This document shows positions 7,667-15,627 of a DNA stretch of 64,000 nt, one piece after another. Position numbers and translations under genes: made by a program. Numbering within the stretch: the first letter of the stretch is position 1; each line of letters starts with the position of its first letter. Source of the stretch: Mycolicibacterium cosmeticum (GTDB lineage: Bacteria > Actinomycetota > Actinomycetes > Mycobacteriales > Mycobacteriaceae); the NCBI GenBank assembly GCA_016197365.1, contig JACPVS010000021.1, positions 124,001 through 188,000 of the forward strand, given 5' to 3'. Under the pieces are notes generated by a model. The model worked only from the letters and a program-made list of their open reading frames with translations, was not told the DNA's origin and ran no database searches.

Positions 7667-8992
7667 TCAGCAGTGGGTCAGGAAGTTCTTCAGGACTTTC
7701 GCCCCGAACTGTAGTGCGTCCACGGGTACCCGCTCGTCGACACCATGGAACAACGCCGCGAAATCCAGGTCCGGCGGCAGTCGCAGCGGCGCGAATCCGA
7801 AGCAGCGAATTCCCAAGCGGGAGAAGGCTTTCGCGTCGGTACCGCCGGACATCATGTAGGGCACGGTGCGAGCGCCGGGATCGGCAGCCAGCAGCGCGGC
7901 ATTCATCGCGTCCACCAGGTCGCCGTCGAAGGTGGTCTCCACCGAGGGCAGGTCCCGTTCCCAGGTCCGGGTGACGTTCGGCCCGATCAACTCGTCGATC
8001 TCCCGCTCGAAGGCCTCCTTGCGGCCGGGCAACACCCGGCAGTCCACCATGGCCTCGGCGGTGGCGGGGATGACGTTGGCCTTATAGCCGGCCTTGAGCA
8101 TGGTGGGGTTGGCGGTGTCCCGCAGCGTGGCGCCGACGATGCGGGCGATGCCACCGAGCTTGGCGATGGTGCCGTCCAAGTCCGGTGAGTCGAGGTCGAA
8201 TTCGTAACCGGTCTCCTCGGACACCGCGGTGAGGAATTCCGCGACCGACGGGGCGAGCACTATCGGGAACTCGTGCTTGCCGAGCCGGGCGACCGCGTCC
8301 GCGATGGTGGTGACGGCGTTGTCGTCGTGGACCATCGAGCCGTGCCCGGCACGCCCACGTGCTTCCAGGCGCATCCAGGACAGCCCCTTTTCGGCCGTCT
8401 CGATGAGGTAGAGCCGCTTCTCGCCGCCGTCGCGGGTGGGGACGGTCAGGGAGAACCCGCCGACCTCGCCGATGGCCTCGGTGATGCCCTCGAACAGGTC
8501 GGGTCGGTTGTCGACGAGCCACTGACAGCCATAGGTGCCGCCGTGCTCCTCATCGGAGACGAACGCGAACACCAGATCCCGGGGCGGCACGATGCCCTCG
8601 CGCTTGAGATGGCGGGCGACGGCCAGGGTCATCCCGACCATGTCCTTCATGTCGACCGCGCCACGGCCCCAGACGTACCCGTCCTCGATTGCCCCGGAGA
8701 ACGGGTGCACACTCCAGTCCGCTGGTTCGGCGGGCACCACGTCGAGGTGGCCGTGGATCAACAGGGCGCCGCGGCTGCGGTCGGCGCCCGCGAGGCGTGC
8801 GAACACGTTGCCGCGGCCAGGGGCGCCCGCCTCGATGTACTCGGTCTCGTAGCCCACCTCTTCGAGCTGGGCGGCCACCCAGTGGGCACATTCGGCCTCA
8901 CCTTTGGTGGTCTCCGGGTCCCCGGTATTGGAGGTGTCGAACCTGATGAGGCTGCTGACGAGGTCCACCACTTCGTCTTCGGGTCGGGTCAC
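7667..8992 (-). CDS. M20/M25/M40 family metallo-hydrolase, Rv2141c-like
   Basis: A 441-residue zinc peptidase or deacylase related to ArgE/DapE/carboxypeptidase G2. Metal and catalytic motifs are GHLDVVP near residue 80, WGRGAVDMKD near 110, and SDEEHGGTYG with the general-base glutamates near 150. EVGGF and a dimerisation domain follow. MSGGTDAKAFSRLG near the C-terminus supplies the last metal ligand region. The substrate is unknown; the M. tuberculosis homologue is called dapE2 without proof. The GTG start at 8992 has an AAAGGTGGC ribosome site. Confidence 0.88.
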   Translation of the reverse strand: MTRPEDEVVDLVSSLIRFDTSNTGDPETTKGEAECAHWVAAQLEEVGYETEYIEAGAPGRGNVFARLAGADRSRGALLIHGHLDVVPAEPADWSVHPFSGAIEDGYVWGRGAVDMKDMVGMTLAVARHLKREGIVPPRDLVFAFVSDEEHGGTYGCQWLVDNRPDLFEGITEAIGEVGGFSLTVPTRDGGEKRLYLIETAEKGLSWMRLEARGRAGHGSMVHDDNAVTTIADAVARLGKHEFPIVLAPSVAEFLTAVSEETGYEFDLDSPDLDGTIAKLGGIARIVGATLRDTANPTMLKAGYKANVIPATAEAMVDCRVLPGRKEAFEREIDELIGPNVTRTWERDLPSVETTFDGDLVDAMNAALLAADPGARTVPYMMSGGTDAKAFSRLGIRCFGFAPLRLPPDLDFAALFHGVDERVPVDALQFGAKVLKNFLTHC

Positions 8993-9026
8993 GCCACCTT
9001 TCCTACCATCTGGCGTGCCACTCGGT

Positions 9027-9056
9027 TTGGGTCAACCAGGGGCCATCCGTTAGCCT
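9027..9056 (+). promoter_or_regulatory. candidate tRNA-Leu promoter
   Basis: TTGGGT at 9027-9032 and TAGCCT at 9051-9056 are separated by 18 bases, a plausible SigA-type -35/-10 pair. The predicted start is near 9063, about 20 bases before the mature tRNA. Confidence 0.4.
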
Positions 9057-9082
9057 TAAGCGCCCCATCCGGGATGGGGCCG

Positions 9083-9168
9083 GTCCGAGTGGCGGAATGG
9101 CAGACGCGCTAGCTTGAGGTGCTAGTGCCCTATTAACGGGCGTGGGGGTTCAAGTCCCCCCTCGGACA
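9083..9168 (+). tRNA. tRNA-Leu (anticodon GAG)
   Basis: An 86-nt class II tRNA. The acceptor stem GTCCGAG (9083-9089) pairs with CTCGGAC (9161-9167), followed by discriminator A. The D-arm has TGGCGGAATGGCAGAC. The anticodon stem-loop reads CTAGC-TTGAGGT-GCTAG with anticodon GAG. A long variable arm (TGCCCTATTAACGGGCG) marks a leucine tRNA, and the T-arm is GGGGG-TTCAAGT-CCCCC. CCA is not encoded. A perfect 8-bp hairpin occupies 9062-9080 in the precursor leader. Confidence 0.96.
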
Positions 9169-9176
9169 CACATAGC

Positions 9177-9223
9177 GAGAGGTACCCGACCGGCGTCATT
9201 GCCGATCAGGTACCTCTTCTTTA
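9177..9223. terminator. hairpin terminator after tRNA-Leu
   Basis: AGAGGTACC at 9178-9186 pairs perfectly with GGTACCTCT at 9209-9217, and a shorter internal stem (GGC/GCC) adds stability. TCTTT follows on the plus strand. It can end the tRNA transcript and also lies nine bases past the stop of the minus-strand small gene. Confidence 0.6.
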
Positions 9224-9231
9224 ATTCGGTG

Positions 9232-9432
9232 CTACCCGACATCTCCACGGTGCACATTGATGCATGCACGCTTCTTGCCCCAGATGGTGCGCACGGTGAA
9301 ACACACCAGCTTGGGCCTGCCGAACACCGTCGTGGATTCGATGGTGCCCTCGGTACCTTCCGGCACCGCAGGAACATCCATGTCCTCAATCTGCCGGCAG
9401 GCGGTGACGACGTCGCCTGGATGCCAACTCAT
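9232..9432 (-). CDS. small conserved-looking protein, possible SH3-like fold
   Basis: A 66-residue protein, MSWHPGDVVTACRQI onward, with a good ribosome site (GGGGAG) before the ATG at 9430-9432. The pattern PGDVV...VPEGTEGTIES...PKLVCFTV...INVHRGDV suggests a compact all-beta, SH3-like domain as in DUF4926-type proteins, but this is only a shape argument. It follows the nitrate reductase gene on the same strand, 92 bases after its stop. A GlnR-type box lies 22 bases upstream of its start, so it may belong to the nitrogen regulon. Function unknown. Confidence 0.6.
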   Translation of the reverse strand: MSWHPGDVVTACRQIEDMDVPAVPEGTEGTIESTTVFGRPKLVCFTVRTIWGKKRACINVHRGDVG

Positions 9433-9454
9433 CGGTATCTCCCCTTCAATCACT

Positions 9455-9470
9455 GTTACGTCCTAGTAAC
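9455..9470 (-). promoter_or_regulatory. GlnR-type box upstream of the small gene
   Basis: GTTAC-GTCCTA-GTAAC fits GTnAC-N6-GnAAC and the AC-N9-AC core of actinobacterial GlnR sites, and it is a palindrome. It lies between the nitrate reductase stop and the 66-residue gene. No matching -10 box is obvious downstream, so its mode of action is unclear. Confidence 0.4.
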
Positions 9471-9524
9471 AATCACGGCGAGCGATTTATTCACCGCCGT
9501 GGGGACCGATTGGGTTGGCGCGGT

Positions 9525-12500
9525 TCAGTACACGTCGCGCACGTAGCGCTTCTCGGCGACCAGCTCACGTTTGTAGTCGTGCGCCTGCTCGTCGGACAGT
9601 CCGCCGTGCTTCTTCATGATGGTCGTCAACGCGGTGTCGACGTCCTTGGCCATGTGCGTGGCGTCACCACAGACGTAGAAATGTGCGCCGTCTTCGATCC
9701 ACCGCCACAGCTCGGCACCGGCGTCCAGCATCTTGTGCTGCACGTAAATCCGCTTGGCCTGGTCTCGGGAGAACGCCAGATCCAGATGGTTGAGCAGGCC
9801 ATCGGCGACCATGTGCTCCAAATCGTCCCGGTAATAGAAGTTTTCGGCGCGGTGCTGATCGCCGAAGAACAACCAGTTCCGCCCCGTGTGACCGAGCGCG
9901 CGGCGCTCCTGCAGGAAGCCACGAAACGGCGCGATGCCGGTGCCCGGCCCCACCATGATCATCGGGGTCGCCGATTCCACCGGTGGCCGGAAGTTGGGTG
10001 AGCGCTGGATGAAGACGGGCGCGGCCTGCGCGCGGTCGGCCAGGTACGTCGACGCGACTCCATGCCGGTCAGCGCCGCGTACACTTTCGTAGCGCACCAC
10101 CGACACCGTCAGCTGGACCTCCGTGGGGCTGACCAGCGGGCTTGAGGAGATCGAGTACTGCCGCGGGGTGAGTCGCACCAGGGCGTCCTGCCACTCCTGC
10201 GCCTCGGCGCGGACCCCGAATTCCTCGACGAGGTCGAGGCCGTTGCGTCCACCGAGCCACTTGTCCAGCTCATCTCTGGGTCCACGTAGCCGCTTGGCCG
10301 CCTTGGGCCCGTGCTCGGCAATGAAACGCAGCAGGTTGGGAGTGATCCGGCAGATGTCGTAGGACGATGTCAGCGCGGTACGCAGATCGGTGTCGACACC
10401 GTCGATCTCGACGACCTCGTGCCCGGTCAGCCCGGTGCCGGCGAGCCAAGCCGTCACGGCCTCATCGCTATTGGTGACGAAGACTCCCAGGGAGTCGCCC
10501 GCCGCGTAGCTCGCGCCGTGTTCGGCGACATGTTCGGAGATGTCGAAACCGAACTGGCGCACCTCCTTCTGCGCCGACACCGGCGTGAGCCGGATGTTGC
10601 GGCTCAGTGGCGCCAGCAGCGGGGCGTTGCGGCTGAGCGGGGCCGGGGCGACCGGGATTGTCATCGCCGTCGCGGTCGGCGCGGACTCCGAGCCGACGAG
10701 ACCGGTGACCTGGTCGGCCCAGGCGGCCCGCGGCTCGTCGTCGTAGGCCTCGCATTCGACACGGTCGAGCATCCGGGTCGCACCGAGCGCGGCAAACCGC
10801 GCGTCGAGCGCCTTGGCGTGCCCGCAGAAATTGTCGTAGGCCTTGTCCCCGATCCCCAGCACGGCGTAGCGCAGCTCCGGGAACGCCGGCGCATCGGGAG
10901 ATTCCAGGCGCTGCCAGAAGTCTGCGCCGTTGTCCGGCGGGCCGCCGTCGCCGAAGGTGCTTGTCACGACGAGAATCTCGGTGGCAGCCGCAAGATCGGC
11001 GAGCGTGACGTCGTCCATCGGGATGAGGCGCGCGCCGGGCAGTCGGCCGGCCAACCCCGCCGCGAACTCCTCGGCTGTGCCGGTCTGCGAGGCCCACAAC
11101 ACCAGCGGCCCCGGCGCCGAAGGCTCCGCACCGGCGACCGCTCCCCCGGATCGCGAGTACATGCCGCCCAGGAGGCCGTCGATCCACAGTCGCGCCTGTG
11201 GTCGTACCGGCGCCGTCGCGGGAAGTACGGGCACGCCGGCGAAGCTGTCGGTCACACCAGTGAGAAAGCCCGCGATATAGAGCTTTTCATCGTCGGTGAG
11301 CTCCACTGTCACACCTTGCAGTCCGAGCGTCTCGGCGAGCGGGTGGCCGGCCCCGGTGGGTAGCACCGGTGCGATGGGCCGCAGCGCCACCGCGCAGACC
11401 TTCAGCTCGGGCTGCAGCGAGTCGGCGTCCACCGCATCGTTGGTGAGCGCGTTGATGGTCAGATATTCGCCGTGTTCGTCGTTCCAGTGGAACGGAACCC
11501 ACACATTGCCGGGTTGCACGCGGTCGGTGATCACCGGGGGCAGCACCGCGCGGCCGCGCCGAGAGGTCAGCTCCACCTGATGGTGCTCGGTGATTCCCTG
11601 GGTGGCCGCGTCGTCGGGATGGATTTCCACGAAAGGCGAACTGTTGAGTTTGTTCAGCTTGGTGACCCGACCGGTCTTGGTCATCGTGTGCCACTGGTGT
11701 TGCAGCCGGCCGGTGTTGAGCACCATCGGGTAGTCGTCGTCGGGCAGTTCGCGGGCGTCCATGTGCGGCCGGGCGAAGAACACCGCCTTGCGGGACGGCG
11801 TCGCGAACGCCAACCGCGGCCGGTGTCCGTCGTCGTCGACGAAAAGTGTCTGGGATACACCATCATTGAGGTAGCGGATGGGATGCCGATCATCGGCGTC
11901 CTCAGGCGGGCACGGCCACTGCAGGGGCGTTTCCCGCAGCCGTTCGTAGCTGGCGCCGCGCAGGTCATATCCGGTGCGCGGATTCGAGAAGCGGCGGATC
12001 TCGTCGAAGATCTCGGAGCTGGACTTGTAGTCGAAATCGTCACCGAAACCGAGCTTTTCGGCGACACCGCAGATCAACTCCCAGTCCGGGCGGGCATCGC
12101 CCAGGGCAGGCACCGACTGCTGGAGCAGCGTCAGGTTGCGCTCGGAGTTGATCATCACGGCGTCCGACTCCGCCCACAAGGCCGCGGGCAGCACGATATC
12201 GGCATACCGATTGGTGGCGGTGTCGTGATATGGATCCTGCGTGATGACGAGTTCGGCGGTCTCCAGGCCGGCGATCACGGTCTTGCGATTGGGCACCGTC
12301 GCAACCGGGTTGGTGCAGATGATCCAGCAGGCCTTGATGTCGCCGGCTGCGGCCTGCTCGAACATCGCGACGGTGCCCGGTCCGACATCACTTCGGATGG
12401 TGCCCGGATCCAGACCCCACTGGTCCTCACAGAATGCGCGGTCCTCGGCGGACAGCACAGCGCGCTGGCCGGGCAATCCGGGTCCCATGTAACCCATTTC

Positions 12501-13538
12501 GCGTCCGCCCATGGCGTTGGGCTGGCCGGTCAGGGACATCGGACCGCTGCCCGGACGGCAGATGGCGCCGGTGGCCAGGTGCAGATTGCAGATCGCGTTG
12601 GTGTTCCAGGTGCCGTGGGTGCTCTGGTTGAGACCCATGGTCCAGCAGGTCATCCAGTCGCCGGCCTCGGCGATCATGGCTGCGGCAGTGCGGATGTCGC
12701 CCTCGGCGATACCGGTGATCTGGGCCACCCGCTCCGGGTTGTAGTCGGCGAGGAAGGCCGGCATGGCATCCCAGCCCTGGGTGTGCTCGGCGATGAACTG
12801 TTGATCGATATCGCCGTTCTCGACCAGGACGTGCAAAAGTCCGTTGAGCAGCGCGAGATCGGTGCCGGGCTTGATCGCCAGGAACAGGTCGGCCTTTTCC
12901 GCGGTGGTGGTCCTGCGTGGATCGACAACGATGAGCTTGGCGCCGGCCTTGATCCGGTCGGCCATCCGCAGGAACAGGATCGGGTGGCAGTCGGCCATGT
13001 TCGCGCCGATGACGAAGAAGAGGTTGGCACTGTCGAAATCGGTATAGGACCCGGGCGGTCCGTCAGAGCCGAGGGACTGCTTGTAGCCGGTACCGGCGCT
13101 GGCCATGCACAGCCGCGAATTCGACTCGATGTGCACGGTCCGCAGGTAGCCCTTGGCGAGTTTGGTGGCCAGGTACTGAGCCTCGATCGACATCTGGCCG
13201 GATACGTACAGCGCGACCGAATCGGGACCGTGCTCGTCGATGATGGTCCGCAGCCGCCGGCCGGCCTCGGCGACGGCCTCGTCGACCGGGGTGGAAACGG
13301 CCTCCGCACCGCGCTCGGCACGCACCAGCGCCGTGCTCAGCCTGCCGTCGGTGGCGGCCATCAGCTCGGCGTGGGTGGCTCCCTTGGTGCACAGCCTGCC
13401 GAAGTTCGTGGGGTGCAGCTTGTCGCCGCTGACCTGCGCAATCACTGGCAAACCGCTGACAGGATCGGCCTTGGTGGTGACCTCGATGCCGCAGCCGACC
13501 CCGCAATACGAGCACGCGGTCCGCGTTTTCACCGACAT
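9525..13538 (-). CDS. fused assimilatory nitrate reductase / CysJ-like flavoprotein
   Basis: A 1,337-residue cytoplasmic enzyme combining a molybdopterin nitrate reductase with its own NADPH-flavin module. Residues 1-55 carry a 4Fe-4S ligand set C9-x2-C12-x3-C16-x33-C50. Residues to about 700 are the bis-MGD catalytic and dinucleotide-binding domains; the cysteine in NSRLCMASAGTGY near 144 is the likely Mo ligand. A flavodoxin domain begins near 810 (WASQTGTAEEF). An FAD domain follows near 985. An NADP-ferredoxin-reductase domain is near 1190-1337 (VGPGTGIAPFRGFL). The family reduces nitrate to nitrite; M. smegmatis NasN is, as I recall, this type. A GTG two codons upstream (13544) is an alternative start; neither has a clear ribosome site. 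Confidence 0.92.
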   Translation of the reverse strand: MSVKTRTACSYCGVGCGIEVTTKADPVSGLPVIAQVSGDKLHPTNFGRLCTKGATHAELMAATDGRLSTALVRAERGAEAVSTPVDEAVAEAGRRLRTIIDEHGPDSVALYVSGQMSIEAQYLATKLAKGYLRTVHIESNSRLCMASAGTGYKQSLGSDGPPGSYTDFDSANLFFVIGANMADCHPILFLRMADRIKAGAKLIVVDPRRTTTAEKADLFLAIKPGTDLALLNGLLHVLVENGDIDQQFIAEHTQGWDAMPAFLADYNPERVAQITGIAEGDIRTAAAMIAEAGDWMTCWTMGLNQSTHGTWNTNAICNLHLATGAICRPGSGPMSLTGQPNAMGGREMGYMGPGLPGQRAVLSAEDRAFCEDQWGLDPGTIRSDVGPGTVAMFEQAAAGDIKACWIICTNPVATVPNRKTVIAGLETAELVITQDPYHDTATNRYADIVLPAALWAESDAVMINSERNLTLLQQSVPALGDARPDWELICGVAEKLGFGDDFDYKSSSEIFDEIRRFSNPRTGYDLRGASYERLRETPLQWPCPPEDADDRHPIRYLNDGVSQTLFVDDDGHRPRLAFATPSRKAVFFARPHMDARELPDDDYPMVLNTGRLQHQWHTMTKTGRVTKLNKLNSSPFVEIHPDDAATQGITEHHQVELTSRRGRAVLPPVITDRVQPGNVWVPFHWNDEHGEYLTINALTNDAVDADSLQPELKVCAVALRPIAPVLPTGAGHPLAETLGLQGVTVELTDDEKLYIAGFLTGVTDSFAGVPVLPATAPVRPQARLWIDGLLGGMYSRSGGAVAGAEPSAPGPLVLWASQTGTAEEFAAGLAGRLPGARLIPMDDVTLADLAAATEILVVTSTFGDGGPPDNGADFWQRLESPDAPAFPELRYAVLGIGDKAYDNFCGHAKALDARFAALGATRMLDRVECEAYDDEPRAAWADQVTGLVGSESAPTATAMTIPVAPAPLSRNAPLLAPLSRNIRLTPVSAQKEVRQFGFDISEHVAEHGASYAAGDSLGVFVTNSDEAVTAWLAGTGLTGHEVVEIDGVDTDLRTALTSSYDICRITPNLLRFIAEHGPKAAKRLRGPRDELDKWLGGRNGLDLVEEFGVRAEAQEWQDALVRLTPRQYSISSSPLVSPTEVQLTVSVVRYESVRGADRHGVASTYLADRAQAAPVFIQRSPNFRPPVESATPMIMVGPGTGIAPFRGFLQERRALGHTGRNWLFFGDQHRAENFYYRDDLEHMVADGLLNHLDLAFSRDQAKRIYVQHKMLDAGAELWRWIEDGAHFYVCGDATHMAKDVDTALTTIMKKHGGLSDEQAHDYKRELVAEKRYVRDVY

Positions 13539-13566
13539 GAACACATCGTCTGCTGCCAGTGTTCCG

Positions 13567-13582
13567 GTTCCTTTGTGGTGAC
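13567..13582 (-). promoter_or_regulatory. GlnR-type box upstream of the nitrate reductase gene
   Basis: On the minus strand GTCAC-CACAAA-GGAAC fits GnnAC-N6-GnAAC with the AC-N9-AC core. A -10-like TAACGT overlaps its upstream edge (13581-13586), so the box would lie over the start region of that promoter. Direct activation is therefore uncertain. Confidence 0.4.
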
Positions 13583-13590
13583 GTTAGCGC

Positions 13591-13649
13591 AAAGAAAACT
13601 CGACCTCACCGCGTGCTCAACCCCTCGGTGAGCGCGCGGTGAGGCCGAG
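13591..13649 (-). terminator. strong intrinsic terminator of narK
   Basis: In narK orientation a 15-bp stem with one G-T pair, CTCGGCCTCACCGCG / CGCGGTGAGGTCGAG (plus-strand arms 13599-13613 and 13635-13649), is followed at once by TTTTCTTT. It begins about 10 bases after the narK stop. This separates narK transcription from the downstream nitrate reductase gene, which then needs its own promoter. Confidence 0.85.
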
Positions 13650-13659
13650 TCGTTCCAGG

Positions 13660-15069
13660 TCAGGCGGTAGCAACCGATTCCGGCAGCTCGTCGGCGACCT
13701 TCGGCTTGGCCGGCGCGATGCGCAGGAACACGAACCAGGTCACCACTGCGCAGATCACGTAGAACGCGAGGAAGACCCAGAAGGCATTCGTTGCCGACTT
13801 GGCGTCACTGACGTAGGAGGCCCGAAGAACGATGTTGATGAACACCCCGCCGAGCGCTCCGACGGCACCGGCGAAGCCGATCAACGCACCGGACATCTTG
13901 CGCGCCCAGGACGCCTTCTCCTCGCGGGTCCACTCGTCGTGGTCGGCTGCCTTGGCCTCGAAGATCGACGGGATCATCTTGTAGGTCGAGCCGTTGCCCA
14001 AGCCGGACAGGATGAACAGCAGGATGAAGCCGATGACGTAGGCACCCATCTGAGCGCCCGTGGGGGCGCCCTTCATGGCGTCGTCGAGCATGCCGCTGGT
14101 CACCAGGATGCCGGCCGCGAAGATCATCGCGATGAACACGTAGAGGGTGATCTTGCCGCCGCCGATGCGGTCGGCGAGCTTGCCGCCGAACGGCCGCGAG
14201 ATGGACCCCAACAGCGGCCCCAGGAACGAGATCTGCGCTGCGTGCAGGGACGCCGCCGCGGCGGTGGCACCGCCGGCCAGGAAGTTGATCTGCAGCACCT
14301 GGCCGAAGGCGAAGCTGAACCCGATGAACGAGCCGAACGTCCCGATGTACAGGAAGCTCATCACCCACGAATGCTTGTAACGCATCGCCTCGACCATGGC
14401 GCCGAGGTTCGACTTCTGGTTGCGCAGGTTGTCCATGAACAACGCGGCACCCACTGCGGCACAACCGATCAGCACGAGGTAGATGGCGCAGACCAGGTGC
14501 GCGGCGGTGTTGCCGATGGTCGCGATCACCAGCAGGCCGATCAGCTGGATCACCGGGACGCCGATGTTGCCGCCGCCCGCGTTCAGCCCCAGCGCCCAGC
14601 CCTTGAGCCGCTGCGGGTAGAAGGCGTTGATGTTCGTCATCGACGACGCGAAGTTACCGCCGCCGAAACCGGCGAACGCCGCGATCACCAGGAAGGTGGT
14701 GTAGGTGGTGCCGGGGTTGCTCATCGCCCACCAGGTGAGCAGCGTCGGGATGAGCAGCAACAGTGCGCTGACGATCGTCCAGTTGCGGCCGCCGAAACGA
14801 GCCGGGGCGATCGTGTACGGGATCCGCATGAAGGCGCCGATGAGCGTCGGCATGGCCACCAGGTAGAACTTCCCTGCGGCGTCGATGTGGTAGACGTTCT
14901 GCGGCATGAACAGCACCATCACCGACCAGATGGACCACACGGAGAAGCCGACATGCTCGGCGAAGATGGACCAGATGAGGTTGCGCTTCGCAACCTTCTT
15001 GCCACCCGCCTCCCAGGCGTCGACGTCCTCGGCGTCCCAGTGCTCGATGTCACGGTCGCGGGTCAACAT
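13660..15069 (-). CDS. narK: NarK/NasA-type nitrate/nitrite transporter (MFS)
   Basis: A 469-residue major facilitator protein for nitrate uptake and/or nitrite export. Family signatures are visible: FAGFGGGNFASSMTNINAFYP (nitrate signature in TM5, with the glycine run) and GLNAGGGNIGVPVIQL. About 12 hydrophobic helices run from residue 33 to 460. The N-terminus MLTRDRDIEHWDAEDVDAWE is a soluble cap common in actinobacterial NarK-like transporters. The ATG at 15067-15069 is preceded by GGAAGGA. It is transcribed away from the nirBD operon, from a promoter with a well-placed GlnR box. Confidence 0.92.
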   Translation of the reverse strand: MLTRDRDIEHWDAEDVDAWEAGGKKVAKRNLIWSIFAEHVGFSVWSIWSVMVLFMPQNVYHIDAAGKFYLVAMPTLIGAFMRIPYTIAPARFGGRNWTIVSALLLLIPTLLTWWAMSNPGTTYTTFLVIAAFAGFGGGNFASSMTNINAFYPQRLKGWALGLNAGGGNIGVPVIQLIGLLVIATIGNTAAHLVCAIYLVLIGCAAVGAALFMDNLRNQKSNLGAMVEAMRYKHSWVMSFLYIGTFGSFIGFSFAFGQVLQINFLAGGATAAAASLHAAQISFLGPLLGSISRPFGGKLADRIGGGKITLYVFIAMIFAAGILVTSGMLDDAMKGAPTGAQMGAYVIGFILLFILSGLGNGSTYKMIPSIFEAKAADHDEWTREEKASWARKMSGALIGFAGAVGALGGVFINIVLRASYVSDAKSATNAFWVFLAFYVICAVVTWFVFLRIAPAKPKVADELPESVATA

Positions 15070-15111
15070 GGTCAAGGGGGTCCTTCCCAAAGTGCGGATC
15101 GGTTGGCCAGA

Positions 15112-15117
15112 AAATTA
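15112..15117 (-). promoter_or_regulatory. narK -10 box
   Basis: TAATTT on the minus strand fits the mycobacterial TAnnnT -10 pattern. It predicts a start near 15105, with the ribosome site and ATG downstream. The GlnR box at 15139-15154 would then be centred near -41. Confidence 0.5.
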
Positions 15118-15138
15118 CGACCACGCCATTCCGCACCC

Positions 15139-15154
15139 GTTGCACCACCGTGTC
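15139..15154 (-). promoter_or_regulatory. GlnR box for narK
   Basis: On the minus strand GACAC-GGTGGT-GCAAC matches GnnAC-N6-GnAAC. Its centre lies about 41 bases upstream of the predicted narK start, a typical activator position. GlnR is the known activator of nitrogen-assimilation genes in mycobacteria. Confidence 0.55.
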
Positions 15155-15228
15155 CGGCTTGTCAACACCTACTCACATCACGAGGATCACCCGTCGTGCG
15201 CAACGGTATTCACTGCCGTTGCACTGGG

Positions 15229-15244
15229 GAAACCAACCGGAAAC
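15229..15244 (+). promoter_or_regulatory. GlnR box for the nirBD operon
   Basis: GAAAC-CAACCG-GAAAC is a near-ideal match to the GlnR consensus GTnAC-N6-GaAAC. It lies 11 bases upstream of a TAGCTT -10 box (15255-15260), whose predicted start (about 15267) is three or four bases before the first ATG of the operon. Confidence 0.55.
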
Positions 15245-15254
15245 AATCGGGCCC

Positions 15255-15260
15255 TAGCTT
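15255..15260 (+). promoter_or_regulatory. -10 box of the nir operon
   Basis: TAGCTT fits TAnnnT and predicts transcription starting at or just before the ATG at 15271, that is a leaderless or nearly leaderless message. No ribosome site precedes that ATG, consistent with this reading. Confidence 0.45.
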
Positions 15261-15270
15261 CTGCTGAAGC

Positions 15271-15627
15271 ATGAGCGATGGCAGTGCACCACGATTCCTG
15301 CAGGGCGCCTTCGCATTCGAAGGAGCCGGGCTTGACAAACCGGAGTTGATCCACGATTCGCTGCGGTACGTGGTGCCGGCCGGCAGCGTCACGCAGCCTG
15401 TGTACTTCCGCGGCGGCAACTCCACCGATGAACTGATCACGGTGGTGCTGTTCCGTGACGGCGCGCCCATGCGTTACTTCCCCATCGCCGCAAAGGGTGC
15501 CACCCACGTGGCACTGCGGGTGGTGGAGGATCTGCTCGGGGACACCGTGCTCGAGCTCTACGTCGCGGCACCGGCCGGGGTCGCCGGCACCGTGGTACTC
15601 GACCTGGGCCTGGTGGAGATCCCGTGA
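15271..15627 (+). CDS. uncharacterised protein, first gene of the nir operon
   Basis: A 118-residue soluble protein with no recognised motif. It has alternating beta-type segments (LRYVVPAGSVTQPVYFRGGN, ELITVVLFRDG, MRYFPIAAKG, LELYVAAPAG, TVVLDLGLVEIP) and reads as a small beta-sandwich. It has no signal peptide or cysteine cluster. Its end overlaps the nirB start by four bases (GTGA), so it is translated together with NirB. A role in nitrite reductase assembly, sensing or nitrate handling is only inference from this linkage. Confidence 0.7.
   Translation: MSDGSAPRFLQGAFAFEGAGLDKPELIHDSLRYVVPAGSVTQPVYFRGGNSTDELITVVLFRDGAPMRYFPIAAKGATHVALRVVEDLLGDTVLELYVAAPAGVAGTVVLDLGLVEIP

Noticed and set aside
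9083..9223. tRNA-Leu 3' end as a phage attachment site
   Set aside because: No integrase, phage gene or duplicated tRNA 3' end is visible nearby.
11472..13631. 719-codon plus-strand open frame opposite the nitrate reductase gene
   Set aside because: It is a GC-skewed shadow: low-complexity G/R/H/D-rich translation, no motif, and it covers a clearly conserved enzyme on the other strand.
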